Source of the DNA: Phycomyces nitens
Taxonomy: Eukaryota > Mucoromycota > Mucoromycetes > Mucorales > Phycomycetaceae
NCBI GenBank assembly: GCA_022702545.1
Contig: JAHRBC010000004.1
Span: 868,001-932,000 of the forward strand
Length of the DNA stretch: 64,000 nt
Direction: 5' to 3'
The notes below the pieces were generated by a model that was not told the DNA's origin, did no database searches, and saw nothing but the letters and a program-made list of their open reading frames with translations. A program made the position numbers and the translations under genes. Numbering within the stretch: the first letter of the stretch is position 1; each line of letters starts with the position of its first letter. Positions 33,276-44,369 of this stretch are shown here, piece by piece.

Positions 33276-34346
33276 ATCAAGTTCCTTTAGAATCTGTTGC
33301 TCCATATAAATATCGTCCCGGCACAGATTTAATACAAAACTAATACTCCAAAAACTCGAGGATTATGAACTTGATACTCACAACACTTATTGGTGAAGAT
33401 GCGCTTGATCATTACGTTTCCAGTCCGTGTGAATGGATTGATGGGTATCATTCCGACGTTCTGTATACTCCAGTTACCTCACCAACAGGCGCTCTCCCTC
33501 CTGTCATTGTTGAAATACAAGATACTGTTGACAAACCTTGCATCCGTCGCCTCATTAAATATTGTGGTCACATCTTTGACAACTACCAGGTTGATCCAAT
33601 TGCATTAACAATATGCATCAATACTGTAAGACGAGAAATATTTAAAAAGCTCACTGAAACGGACAAAGCACCATTCATGAAGAGGCTACCCAGCGACGAA
33701 TGGGGTCAAGCTCATTACTTCATCAATGAAACAACCATTGAATCTTCCCTTCAAGCACATTTACTACCAATGGTTGTATCACCTTATGTAATGGTTAAAC
33801 AGCGAGTATCCCTGCTTGGTTTTGGAACATAGAAATGATCCAACGGTTCAAATGATTTACAGCGTTATGAAAGAAAACCTTGATCATGAAGTCCACAATG
33901 AAGAAACCACGGTTAACGTATTACTAGACGTTTGTAAGAATAACCGCGACCAATACAAACGAATAGTAGATGCTCTAGAAAAAGATGGAGATGTAAAGCG
34001 AGCACGTTTGTACGCTGAGGATGGCCTACTGTATGCTCAAACATGTATTCGAAAATACTCGCAATCATCAAGTCCAACTATGCCAGAACCGTTGGATTTG
34101 TTGCAAGAAGTAGTAAAAGAAAGTAGCAGCAACGGCAGCCGTCAGAACCCTCTTTGAGAAGTTGAAGCAGAAAAAAAGATGACAGACATGGAATGGGCAA
34201 AGAAGTTCATCGAAGAATACATGGTTGAGAACAAAAGGATGAATTGGAAAATCTGTTATTCTAATGGACAAGAGGCTGGTTTTTTTAAAAACTATGCAAA
34301 TGCTCAAAGTCTAAAAAGTACCTTCAATAACCTAAAGCCAAAATAA
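33276..34346 (+). pseudogene. Broken PD-(D/E)XK nuclease-like repeat-family gene
   Basis: The frame starting at ATG 33365 encodes GEDALDHYVSSPCEWIDGYHSDVLYTP...PPVIVEIQDTV. Asp31, Glu50 and Gln52 fit the D-x(n)-E-x-Q core of Rpn/PDDEXK_2-type recombination-promoting nucleases. FIR/CIRRLIKYCGHIFDNYQVDPIALTICI follows. A one-base frameshift near 33815 moves the frame (continuing RNDPTVQMIYSVMKENLDHEV), and an in-frame TGA at 34155 interrupts it. Beyond the TGA the same frame stays open to 34346 (MEWAKKFIEEYMVENKRMNW). Upstream DQVPLESVAPYKYRPG from 33276, after a TATTCTAG acceptor, looks like more of the same protein but is separated by a stop. The nuclease assignment is motif-based; membership of a Mucorales repeat family is from memory. 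Confidence 0.6.
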
Positions 34347-34810
34347 TAATAAAAGTTAATGCTAGGCCACTATATCTTTTCATTTACATGAGATGTTTGA
34401 AAACTCTACCCACTTTTTTTAGAATAATAATAATAATAATAATAATCAAATACTAAAATCATCTAAAAGATTCTTCTTTATTCAAGCAATCAGGGATTAC
34501 ATTGATAGATTTCTAAATGAATTTTTGTGTATGTTCAACAGGAATATCCTCATTGCCTTCAATTATTATTTTAAAAAAAGTGTTTCAATATTTTCCAAGA
34601 CATCTTGATAGGATTGAGATAAGAAGACCTTTCATTTTTTGGAGATTTGTCTATCATGTCCAATGTATCTCTGATAAATTGCACAAAATGGCCATCTGTA
34701 GTTCCTTGTGGTATGACAGTAACAGTCTCTTTTTAAAACTATAATTTTAAAAAAATCGGCCCACCACAGTGAAGAGCGCCTAAATTGTCTTTATCTCTCT
34801 TTATAAAACC
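34347..34810. other. Intergenic, upstream of the CCHC ORF
   Basis: AT-rich with an (AAT)n run at about 34424-34445. AATCGGCCCACCACAGTG at 34754-34771 looks like the end of a DNA transposon terminal repeat, but no partner was found. It is followed by a pyrimidine-rich leader and TTATAAAACC just before the next ATG. Confidence 0.4.
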
Positions 34811-36181
34811 ATGGCTATTTCTATTATTCCCTCGGACCCACCTGAGCAAAATCTCTCTACAGAGAACTTATCCCCTCTGCCAGTCAACACACCACCCATA
34901 CACTCTGATCTTCCTACTATTGCCACCACAGAACTACTCGCTAAACAGCCTCGTATCATTTATGGAGACTCCATTAATGGCTCACCACGCATATGGCATG
35001 CTGGTACCTCTCCTTTCTCTGTATATTACAGTATACCTCCAGAAACCTCTCCTCTTCACACTTATTTTTGGAGTGCTCTTGGCAATAGTGTTTTCGCCAA
35101 AGATATCCTAAAGGTTTCTCTGCCTACCCAAGCTGCACCTACAATACTTGAGGTCCACTTTGGTGACGCTGCCTCTTGCAAAATTGCATGTACAAACCCA
35201 CTTACTGTATCTGACCATATTTTTCTTGCCAGTATTGCTGTTGCTCCTGGAAATAATGTTTATCGTGCTGCTTTATCCCAACTCCCTCCCGCTCGTTACC
35301 CGGATCTAGTGACTGGGCTCAAGCAGTGTCTCGCCCCTTTCGGAACCGTGCGCGAAATTGTAGTCTATGAAAGTTATGGCTTTTTCGATGGAACTGGCAG
35401 TGTTCTGATGGATCGTCCTGACGTAACGGATCAACAAGTACCCAACACCGCTTTTCAGATTTCCTACAATGATCAAACTGTCGTTCTTGGAGAGTGGAGC
35501 AAAATTGAGTTCCACTCCAACCAAATAGCCCAAGACATTGACATATCCCGGGAACGATCTTCCGAAACCATGACCTGTCGTGGCTGTAGCAAAACCGGAC
35601 ACTTGGAAGCCAATTGCCCGCACGTTTCCGACTCTGACCCACAGTCCAGCACATCCAACAAGCGCTCTCGACATATTTACCAGGAACCCCTCCAGGATGA
35701 CATTGTTTTGCCTCGTCCCATGAAAAACACACCTCATACTGGGACCTCCAATGAATCTTCCTCACAAACTATGGGCCCTCTCTTGACTACCAACAATAAT
35801 GGCGCTGAACATACCAAAGAAGAGACGCTGCCAATTAACGCTACAGAGACCGTAGACCTACAAGGCACCGGTGTGATGCACAACAACAGCACTATAAACA
35901 ATACAGAACAACTACCCGTACAACGTGTGGGCAAGTATCCCATATACCTTATTGAAAAAATGATAAAAGAAGATGAGGCTATTCAGGATGCCCATGATAA
36001 AAGTGAATGCCGAGGAAAATGTTATAACCTCAAATGCCGCAGAGGTCGCCGGACTGTGCTATCAAAACTAAAAAATCCTGACTATGACCACCAATCTTTA
36101 TTAAGTTTTGCTCCACATATTATTCGTGATATACTCACTGAATATGATGAAATTAAGAGACAATATTTATTAAAGCGATAA
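34811..36181 (+). CDS. Gag-like / LINE ORF1-like CCHC protein, intact
   Basis: An uninterrupted 456-aa ORF. Residues 1-60 are Pro/Ser/Thr-rich. A central region (about 60-235, IWHAGTSPFSVYYSIPP ... LGEWSKIEFH) resembles the RRM-like or gag-like nucleic-acid-binding part of retroelement ORF1. It is followed by a CCHC zinc knuckle at Cys256, Cys259, His264 and Cys269 (CRGCSKTGHLEANC). The C-terminal tail has a second Cys cluster, CRGKCYNLKCRRGRR, and DEIKRQYLLKR. Zinc knuckles of this type bind RNA or single-stranded DNA in retrotransposon particles. No reverse transcriptase follows on either strand for 1.2 kb. This is therefore an orphan ORF1, a truncated insertion or a domesticated copy. It has no introns, unlike the host genes around it. 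Confidence 0.65.
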   Translation: MAISIIPSDPPEQNLSTENLSPLPVNTPPIHSDLPTIATTELLAKQPRIIYGDSINGSPRIWHAGTSPFSVYYSIPPETSPLHTYFWSALGNSVFAKDILKVSLPTQAAPTILEVHFGDAASCKIACTNPLTVSDHIFLASIAVAPGNNVYRAALSQLPPARYPDLVTGLKQCLAPFGTVREIVVYESYGFFDGTGSVLMDRPDVTDQQVPNTAFQISYNDQTVVLGEWSKIEFHSNQIAQDIDISRERSSETMTCRGCSKTGHLEANCPHVSDSDPQSSTSNKRSRHIYQEPLQDDIVLPRPMKNTPHTGTSNESSSQTMGPLLTTNNNGAEHTKEETLPINATETVDLQGTGVMHNNSTINNTEQLPVQRVGKYPIYLIEKMIKEDEAIQDAHDKSECRGKCYNLKCRRGRRTVLSKLKNPDYDHQSLLSFAPHIIRDILTEYDEIKRQYLLKR

Positions 36182-37350
36182 ACGACGGATACCTCCCCAG
36201 CGTGGGACACTCGTGGAGCCCACTCACTCTTCATATTCCACTTAAGTTTTAGGACATTGAACTCTCTGTCCTTTAAGAAACCCATGCCCGCTCTACAGTT
36301 TTTAAATACATCTTTGTTGCAAACTTGTGGCTTTTTCAATCTACCATACTTATTGGTCTCTCTTTATTATTATTTTTTAGCTAATATGTACTGGATCACT
36401 GCCACAACATCTACCTTGCCATCTAGATTTCTCTCTATTCGTGCTTGTGCTTTATATTCTTCCACCACTTTTCGCGTCTCTTTTCGCTCTGTTGCATATA
36501 TATATACAACCACAGTAGTCTTGACAATGCCCTGTTGAACCAGCCTTTTTATGATCTTGCCAATCTAGTGATATAGGCTTTTGGGGAGCCAGCTCTTTTA
36601 CCAAATCTTTCCGCCTATTATATCTCTCGGTGCAAATGTGATTTGGTCAAGCTGATCTTGACTTTTACTCTTTACTCTCTACTATCTCCTCTCAAACTTC
36701 GGCTCAAGACCAGGAATGATTGTTTGATTACTTGGTCTTGGTATCAACACCCTAGTGTTGTATTTATCAGTATTTAAATATCTTGTGAGCTCAGACAGCT
36801 GGACCTAATAGAGGCAGATATATAAAGGCCCTTTATGAGTTTATTGCAGTTTACAAAGGTACTTTTTAGAAAGAGACAGACAAACTAAAGTGACATTTGG
36901 TAGATTTATAAAGGCTTGGTTAAATCCTACCACATTATTAATTGAAATTAACTGTCAAGACACTAGATTAATAGACATTGTCAACTCTGACCATACAAAG
37001 ACAATGATATTATGAGAAACCTGTTTAACTGTTGTTCATTAATATCTATATCTATATGAATAATACATATTCTATAAACAATCTCAATACACAGTGTGCT
37101 TACTCTATCAGATCAGATTAACTGCACTTGCTTTTGACTGTCTCTTTATTATTGATAGCCATTAAACCATTTATCAACTAGAGGCATTTGTGTAAAAAGA
37201 TGTTTAGGTTCTAGTCATCTTATTTTGTTATGTGGTTGTTATTACCTGTCTTTTAAGGCCTTTGGTCTTTAACAGATTAACGTATTTTGATACGGCTATA
37301 AATGTATGTAGATTAGAATCCATGTTTTTATAGTTGGATAATACATTACC
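36182..37350. other. Intergenic, probable element tail
   Basis: Directly follows the CCHC ORF. Contains CAAGACCA and TGGTCTTG as a small hairpin near 36703-36741. No reverse transcriptase, endonuclease or other protein was recognised. Confidence 0.4.
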
Positions 37351-38227
37351 TTATGGATAATTCTCCTCAAAGTACTCCTTGATTGATGTATTCACCTCCT
37401 TTCTAACTATATTCTTCAAGCTAGTCTAAAATAAAGATGTATTAGATTATGCATTTACATGCATTTACAGATATATTATTGTATGCCTTGTTTTTTTTTA
37501 CCAATGATCTCTGTATAAGACGATATTTTTGCTTATCCAAGACAGAATGGTTTGGAAGAACTGATCTTCTCTTGACCATTTTTCGTCTTCCAAGCGCCTT
37601 TTTATTAGCCAAAGTCGACACAGACCCAGGATTCCCAGTGTTCTTTTCGGCATTATCGATCAAGTCGTCAACCTTTGTCATCAAGGCGCGAACCTGCTGT
37701 TCTCCTTCACAGTGGCGAAAGAGATGCTCAAGTCTGTCAATTGACTTTGTCCATTGCACGGGCTCTTGAACGCTTATACTGCTGACACTTTCAGTGGCTG
37801 CCACCTCATTGGTACGAGACGAGGTAGCTAATAGATACATTCTTCCTTGGTGAGAAGAAGCCAAGTTTTCAGGAGTGATCGGGTGGTTGTGGCAATTCTC
37901 ATTTTTACCACGGGTAGGCAAAGGGAGGTATCTCATATTATTCCTTTTAAACGAGAACCTCAATACATATGGACATCCAATGAGGGAAGAATTTGGTGCC
38001 CTCTTCCTTTTATCGTCGCTGATATTACGCTTGTCACGATAGGCACCCGCCTTTGAACAAGCAAGATGCAGAATCGGAAATTTCCCATCCTTGATCTTGA
38101 TTGTAAAATTATTAGACAGGGCGTAATCATTCACTGCCTTTATAACACTCTGCTTATCAGGATAGCCATCTTCGGGGAATGGAAAGGGTGTTTCGACTGG
38201 GTACAAGCTCTCATTGGTGATGTTCAT
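37351..38227 (-). CDS. FAR1-type DNA-binding domain protein, no transposase
   Basis: Exon 38227-37469 encodes a FAR1/WRKY-GCM1-like zinc domain: FPEDGYPDKQSVIKAVNDYALSNNFTIKIKDGKF, then Cys57 (HLACSKAGAYRDKR), Cys85 (SLIGCPYVLRFSFKR) and His113/His115 (CHNHPITPENLASS). This is the N-terminal DNA-binding module of Mutator-like (MULE) transposases and of plant FHY3/FAR1. No DDE transposase or SWIM domain follows. The rest is a helical segment (SIDRLEHLFRHCEGEQQVRALMTKVDDLI) and a basic tail. The ORF can end in the same frame at 37442. A GTAAAT...TTTTAG intron (37468-37426) would instead join a second exon 37425-37351 ending EYFEENYP, for 277 aa; I prefer that model. It could be a domesticated MULE-derived transcription factor. 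Confidence 0.65.
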
Positions 38228-38418
38228 TTCAAATAATAATAATAATATATATATATAAAAAAAGAATACTGCAATATGTATATAAGTACACTCTGTTTAT
38301 TCAAGGCGATTGTAGCATAAGATGATATATTCAATTCTCCTAAAGATCAGCCTTTCTATTTTTACAAAGGTAAATGTAAAGAGAGGATATTGGTCATTTT
38401 TTTGCTTTACCTAATAAA

Positions 38419-38476
38419 GGGGGAGGGGGATAATTTATTGATGGGGGCAGGGTTATAATGGAGGGGAAAGGGGGGT
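38419..38476. repeat. G-rich tract, G-quadruplex candidate
   Basis: Five G-runs (GGGGG, GGGGG, GGGGGCAGGG, GGGG, GGGGGG) fall within 58 bp on the plus strand, about 190 bp upstream of the FAR1-type gene start. This is unusual for the AT-rich surroundings. Confidence 0.5.
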
Positions 38477-39726
38477 TCCTTTTTTTTTGGGTTCTTTTAT
38501 CTAACAGGCCGGACATCGGATAAGATGGTCACGTCAAATTGTGCGGCCCGCGGTTACTCCTGAGAGTATCTAGTCCTGTGGGTGGTGGAATAATTGGTGC
38601 TGGTTTTAAGCCAAAGCCAATGATAAATGGATCAAACGACAGAGACCAGGTATAAAGACGTGGGTTGATTTTATAAAATATATATATATGCCTGATTTGA
38701 TAAATTAGACAACAAGTCAAGAATAGTGGCCAAAAAAGGGGGGGAAGAGGTAAAATTGACTATTGCGAAAAGTAGAAAATGTAATACTTTTGTGTCAATG
38801 AGTACAGAAAATAGATGGACTGATTGATAGGCTCCATAAATGTCGATTGCATCAATGCTGGTAATATAAACTGGTTGTGATAGCAGACCTGCGACATATT
38901 TAGGCAACAGAAAATGTCTCTGATGCCTTTGTTGCACCAGCACAGTATTGGGGAATATCTGCAATGAAATAACACTTGATGGATATCAGGAAATCTAAAT
39001 AGTACAAGGGATCTTTTTCTTATTGCTTATATATTGCCTCTTCAAATATCCCTCTGGGTCTCTTTGGTCACTATATAAATATTTATACTTTTTAAAAAAA
39101 GAAGGGCTGATCTATAAAGTATCACGACACAGCAAATACCCCATGTTTTAATATGTTGCTCTAATGTTGGACATATCTTTATTGTCGGTAGGGCCTTTAT
39201 ACACGTGATAAGGAGATTGTTATGTACCAATTGAACAGATACTCCAAATGAATGAGTAAAAAAGGGGGATCACAATATTAAACAACTTGATATTCAAATG
39301 TATTTTGCAGACTCGTGCAAATGAATTGTTTTTGTGTGTATGACAAGTGTATTGAGTGAGAAAAAGGGCTTAAAGCAGAATATTACTCCTCGTTCCAAAC
39401 TTTTTTTCACTAGAGACATATCATGAGATTGGTATATAAAGGCAGTGTATCTAGCATCTTGTCCAATATCTTACTAATATATTTGCAGCCAAAGTTGGTT
39501 TATGGCTCCAATATAGTGAACATGATGTATCAATTGGCTTGATCTGGACAGAATAAGCATTGTCTATATAGATCCAAATGTACCCATTGGCCTACAAATA
39601 TAACAAGCATGGTGATATGCTTTTATTATTATTTGCTAGAGAGAGAAAAAGAGTGTCTTTTTGTATAAAAATTTGTATAGATGCAAAAAAACAGGGATTT
39701 CCATATTAGTACATTAATTAACATTC

Positions 39727-39957
39727 ATAGTCCGTTCGAGAGTGTCTTTACCACAACATCCCACTTTGAAACGAATGGATAGAGTAGATGAGAATATCAG
39801 AGCACAGCAATACGAACCAAGATTGTCCAAGAGGTCTTGTATGCTCGGGAGATCAAGTAAAAATCCCTTTAAACAACCAAAAAAGAGTATCGATCAAGTA
39901 AGCCACTCCGCCTTGGAAAGACAGCTCGTAAGACATTTAATATATATAAAAGTATAA
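39727..39957 (+). CDS. Possible small exon or gene fragment
   Basis: After a CATAG acceptor-like site, a frame of about 75 codons reads SLPQHPTLKRMDRVDENIRAQQYEPRLSKRS. It has balanced codon use but no ATG at its beginning; the first ATG is at 39775. A GTAAGC donor after SIDQ at 39899 could join a further 24-codon open stretch at about 39998-40062 (SQLEIQGVFILFHGN). No upstream exon was found. It may be a young, partial or spurious gene. Confidence 0.25.
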   Translation: MVRSRVSLPQHPTLKRMDRVDENIRAQQYEPRLSKRSCMLGRSSKNPFKQPKKSIDQVSHSALERQLVRHLIYIKV

Positions 39958-40383
39958 AAGTGTATATATAAACATTTACACCATCTCAAATCAGTCCCAG
40001 TTAGAAATACAAGGCGTTTTTATTCTATTTCATGGAAATATAGCAAGATTATTATTAAAATGAACAGAGAGAGAGAGATTGAATGGTTGGAGAGAATGTG
40101 GCCAAAAGATGATGATTTGCTAGACGGAATCGTAAATAAATAGGATCAAAAGCGCAATTCACCAATTAAACGCAATTGTTTGGCAACGATCGCAAATGTG
40201 TGTTATATGAAATTGTCTTAAAATAGTGCAATCTTATATTCCAAATAGAGTACTGTATTTGCCCTCCTTCTTCTTCACTTGTTTTTTTTTTCTCTTCTTT
40301 TTCATCATTTTCTCTCTACCTTGTCCTTTAGCCTATCCATCTCCATCGCTCCTTCAGTCGTTCTTTCACCCTTACCGTAGTTA

Positions 40384-43300
40384 ATGTCCCTGTCAGAGAC
40401 CCCACCAAAGGCATCGCCATGCGACCTTGCTGATCCGCTCTCCTGCTCTTCACCAGTCTCATCTGAACTCCATTGCGGCTATTGCAAGCTTCCATTTGAT
40501 GAGAAATTTGTGCGCGCACTGGATGGAACCTTTCACTGGGAATGCTTTGTTTGCCTGGTAAATAAGAAGAATAGTTATGGCATCCAAATATTGATATTAA
40601 TATTAATCATAATAATAATCATAATCATAATAAACTCCATTCTCTTTTGGTCGGTGATTCGTTGTTCCAAAAAAAAATCCCACACAAAAAAAAACCAAAT
40701 TTTCTGCTCTTTCTATATTACAGGACTGCCACGAGCCTGTAGCATCTAAATTCTTCCCTATTGATGCTATTGACGGTAGCCAGCAGCCCCTCTGTGAGCG
40801 CGACTATTTCAGAAGACTCAAACTGGTTTGCGACAACTGCGGCGATGCACTGCGCGGATCCTACATCACGGCCGTTGGCAAGAAATTCCACATGGATCAT
40901 TTCAGTTGCAGCGTTTGTTCTGTCCTGTTTGGCCCAGACGATTCATATTACGAGCACGAGAACAATGTGTACTGCCATGAGCACTACTCCAACCAATTCG
41001 CCATCAAATGTTCTGGCTGTCAGTCTGCAATCCTAAAGCAATTTGTCGAGATCAACCGGAACAGTATTGACGAGCATTGGCACCCCGAATGCTACATGGT
41101 CCACAAGGCAAGTACGGCGTTTATTGTAACCAACGCTTATTTTTGATGATTAGTTCTGGAATGTCAAGCTTGCCCAGCCAGCCGATGCACAGAATATAGG
41201 AGATCAGCAAATATCAGGCAGGTATCGTGTGGAGTCTATTTTTTATTTTTTCTTATTTTTTATTTTATTTTATTTTGATCGACTTTGATTCCAATTATCA
41301 GATTATACATTGTTAACTTTCTCTACCTTATCAGATCATAGAAATGTCCAAAATGGCATGGAAGAAAAGGTATATCGCATTTGGACCGTCCTATCAGCCT
41401 TTGAAGGTAAGAACCAAAAAATAAATAAAAACTTTCTATACATCTTTTTATTAAACAAAACTACCTTTCCTTTTTTGACTCCTAACCAACTCGTGGTTCC
41501 ACAGAATCTGCCGCCGCCTGCATTTCAGACATGTTGCTGCATGTCTCCGTAGGAAGCTACCTGGACGGTGTCAAGAAGGCTGATAACTTCATTACCCATG
41601 TCGAGGTCCTGTTTGGTGCAATTGACGATCTGCTCGACCAATACCATTACCAGGCCGAGGAGGAACTTCACCACGAAAGAGAGGCCAAGATGCTCTGCAA
41701 AAAAATCGCCAGTTTCTTTGCTCTCTTATCCCACACCCAGGAAACCGGGACACGGCGACCTGGATTTACTCAGGAACTCCTCACGCTGGTTACTGGTCTT
41801 GCTCATTACCTCAAGCTATTGATTCGAATTGGTCTTACGGGTGCCCTTCGACTGGTACATTCACAATTGATTTTCTTTTTATTGCTCCTTACTCAACAAA
41901 TCCAAAATCAGAAATATATATGTATACATACATGTATATACTAATGCTCCATATCTTTATGCATGGACAATAGGAACGCATGCAGGAGCCTGATCCAATG
42001 TCTATCGGCAGATTCCTTTGTCATTTGATGGAGTTGGCAAACAAGCAACGCGGTTCTCCCATGACTCCCGAGCGTCCAACGCCATCAGACCTCTGTCAAA
42101 GTTGTGGCACCATTTGCGAGGACCAATGCTTCAAATCAGACAACAATCTCTGGCACGACGGCTGTTTTGAGTGTTCAAAGTGCAAAGTGCTCTTACGCGA
42201 TGAATATGCAGACGCTTTCCTGCACACTTCTAGGCTTACTCTCATGTGCAAGCAATGCATTGTGAATACCGACGGCTACAAGCAGGGCTTTGAACTTGTC
42301 ACGCCTTTGCAACAATATTCATTTTTGCTCAGGACATCCCTTCGTCATTTGTATGGCATCTTGAGTGTCTATGGTGAGTCCCAGCCAGAAAGCTTGTGTT
42401 GATTGTCTAATTCATTTCGGTTTCTAGACAACCCAGTAACACAGCAGGTAAATGGAGGTGCACAGACGGTTCAAACTAAAGAAACACCTCCTGGAATAAA
42501 CTCAACGGGGGCTCGCACAACCTCACTCGTCAACACCGAAAATCCACTCGAGAAAATCAATCTGGGAGACATCAAACGCCTTAAATCAAATCGAGCAAAG
42601 AGCAGACTCACAGACTCCCATCGTGTTGCCAAGAGATCTACTCTTCTCGAGACCCCAAGTCCAAACGCAGCCTATGTCAACAACCAGCCCCACGAAGCCA
42701 GTTCCCGTAAAAACGAGCAATGGAATGAGACCAGCAACACGGCAGCACACATGGAAGACGTAACATATGTCCAACTCCAGCGCCTCGGTAAAGAAGATGC
42801 CCTGACTCTGGAAGATATTCCAGAACTAGTTGCAGCCCAACAGCACCATATGGATATTGCTCAGAACCCAACGCCCCGTCAGCGGGCCCGTCAACAGGCC
42901 AATACTGCAGAGACACGCTCTCGGTATTTTACTGAACTGAGTGCACTTGAACACTTTATGGTCAAGCATATCTCGGTCCTTCATCTGGAAGAAATGCTCA
43001 GAGAACATTTCACAATGGAAGAACTCGTGGATCTGATTGATGACAATAAAAATTCTACTCTTTGGGGAAAGTTCTTTACGAGCTTCAAGACGGGTGGAGT
43101 CAAGAAAGCACCACGGACAAAAGGTAAGTTTTTTTTATATATCTATTGGCGAACCTGGTGTTTACAATCTGTCTTTTAGAGGGAACCTTTGGAGTCCCCT
43201 TGGATATATTGATAGAAAAGAACGGTGTAGAGTCCAATTTCGGAATGGGATCAACCAGTGTGAGAATACCAACCTTTATCGACGACAGCATCTCTGCGAT

Positions 43301-44369
43301 GAGACAAATGGGTATGCATATAAGCCATGGTTGCATCTCTTTTAATTCTCTATTTCTTAGACATGTCAATCGAGGGTATCTTTCGTAAGAATGGAAACAT
43401 ACGACGTCTAAAAGACACTGCCGAAGAAATCGACAGGAATCCAAACGGAATCCAGCTCATTAATGAGACGCCTGTTCAGGTTGCCGCACTCACAAAAAAG
43501 TTCTTGCGCGAATTACCAGACCCTCTCCTGACATTTAAGCTATACCGTTTGTTCATCATTGCACAAAGTAAAATAACAAAACCACAAGGTTGAAAAGGGA
43601 TGTTAATTGTATTGTTTTATAGAACTCGATTGTAAAGAAGATCGAAGGCGTGCACTTCACCTCATCTGCTGCCTACTTCCCAAAGTCAATCGAGACACTA
43701 TGGAGGTCCTGTTTCTGTTTATGAAATGGGTGGCCACCTTTTCTCACGTAGATGAAGAAGCAGGCAGTAAAATGGACTTGATGAATCTAGCCACCGTCTT
43801 GGCACCCAATATTCTATACCCAAAGAGCAAGGATCCTGCAAAAGAGGAATCATTCCCGGCAATAGAAGCAGTACACATGTTACTGCAATATCAAGAAGAG
43901 TTTTGCACCGTAAGTCTGATGCCAAATCAAAACATAATGCTTAGAAACGTTGTAGGTTCCTGAGGACTTTGTGCCAATGCTCCAGAAATTGTCGTATACT
44001 GAATGTGACAGAGAACTAAATGCAAAAGACATTTTGAAAAAGTGTCAAACGGTTATGGTACCCAGACGACAACAATCCGCTGGCGGAGGAATGCCTCCTC
44101 TACCGAGGCAACATTCATCTCCTGCAGCAGTAATGAGCCATGGGTCAACAAAACCAGCACCGCCATCGCCATCACCACCATTGACTCAATCTTCACTTTA
44201 CTATCTGTCTTCGTCACCGGTTGACATGAACCACCCCAACTCTTCTCCTCTGAACTCCACCCTCAATTACCATCACCCTATCCAACCTCACTCTTTCCCA
44301 ATGCAGCGAATGGCCTCTCAACCCAATAACTCCCAAAACCAACTGTTGGTCAACCATGCATCTCACTAG
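40384..44369 (+). CDS. LRG1: LRG1-type LIM-domain Rho GTPase-activating protein
   Basis: Eleven exons (40384-40557, 40724-41107, 41154-41221, 41342-41406, 41505-41854, 41974-42373, 42428-43123, 43180-43311, 43361-43567, 43623-43909, 43956-44369) join in phase to 1058 aa. LIM1 starts at Cys31 (CGYCKLPFDE). LIM2 starts at Cys94 (CDNCGDALRG). A third Cys/His finger follows (CSGCQSAILKQFVEI ... HPECYMVHKFWNVKL). LIM4 starts at Cys388 (CQSCGTICEDQC). RhoGAP covers about 714-915 (FGVPLDILIE, EGIFRKNGNIRRL with arginine finger Arg765, LTKKFLRELPDPLLTFKL, NLATVLAPNILYP). Lrg1/LrgA/RgA proteins inactivate Rho1 at growth sites and control glucan synthesis, septation and hyphal polarity. Intron 2 (41108-41153) uses a GC donor (AAG then GCAAGT); the conserved HKFWNVKL junction requires it. 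The tail is Pro/Ser/Asn-rich. Confidence 0.95.

Larger units (their letters stand above)
38228..40383. other. Intergenic, 2.2 kb
   Basis: Contains a G-rich tract at 38419-38476 and mostly AT-rich sequence. A small coding-like island at 39727-39957 is listed separately. The last 130 bp, rich in T and CT, is the probable promoter of the LIM-RhoGAP gene. Confidence 0.5.

Noticed and set aside
35306..35765. Two overlapping minus-strand ORFs of 143 and 148 codons
   Set aside because: Antisense to the CCHC ORF, with no motifs.
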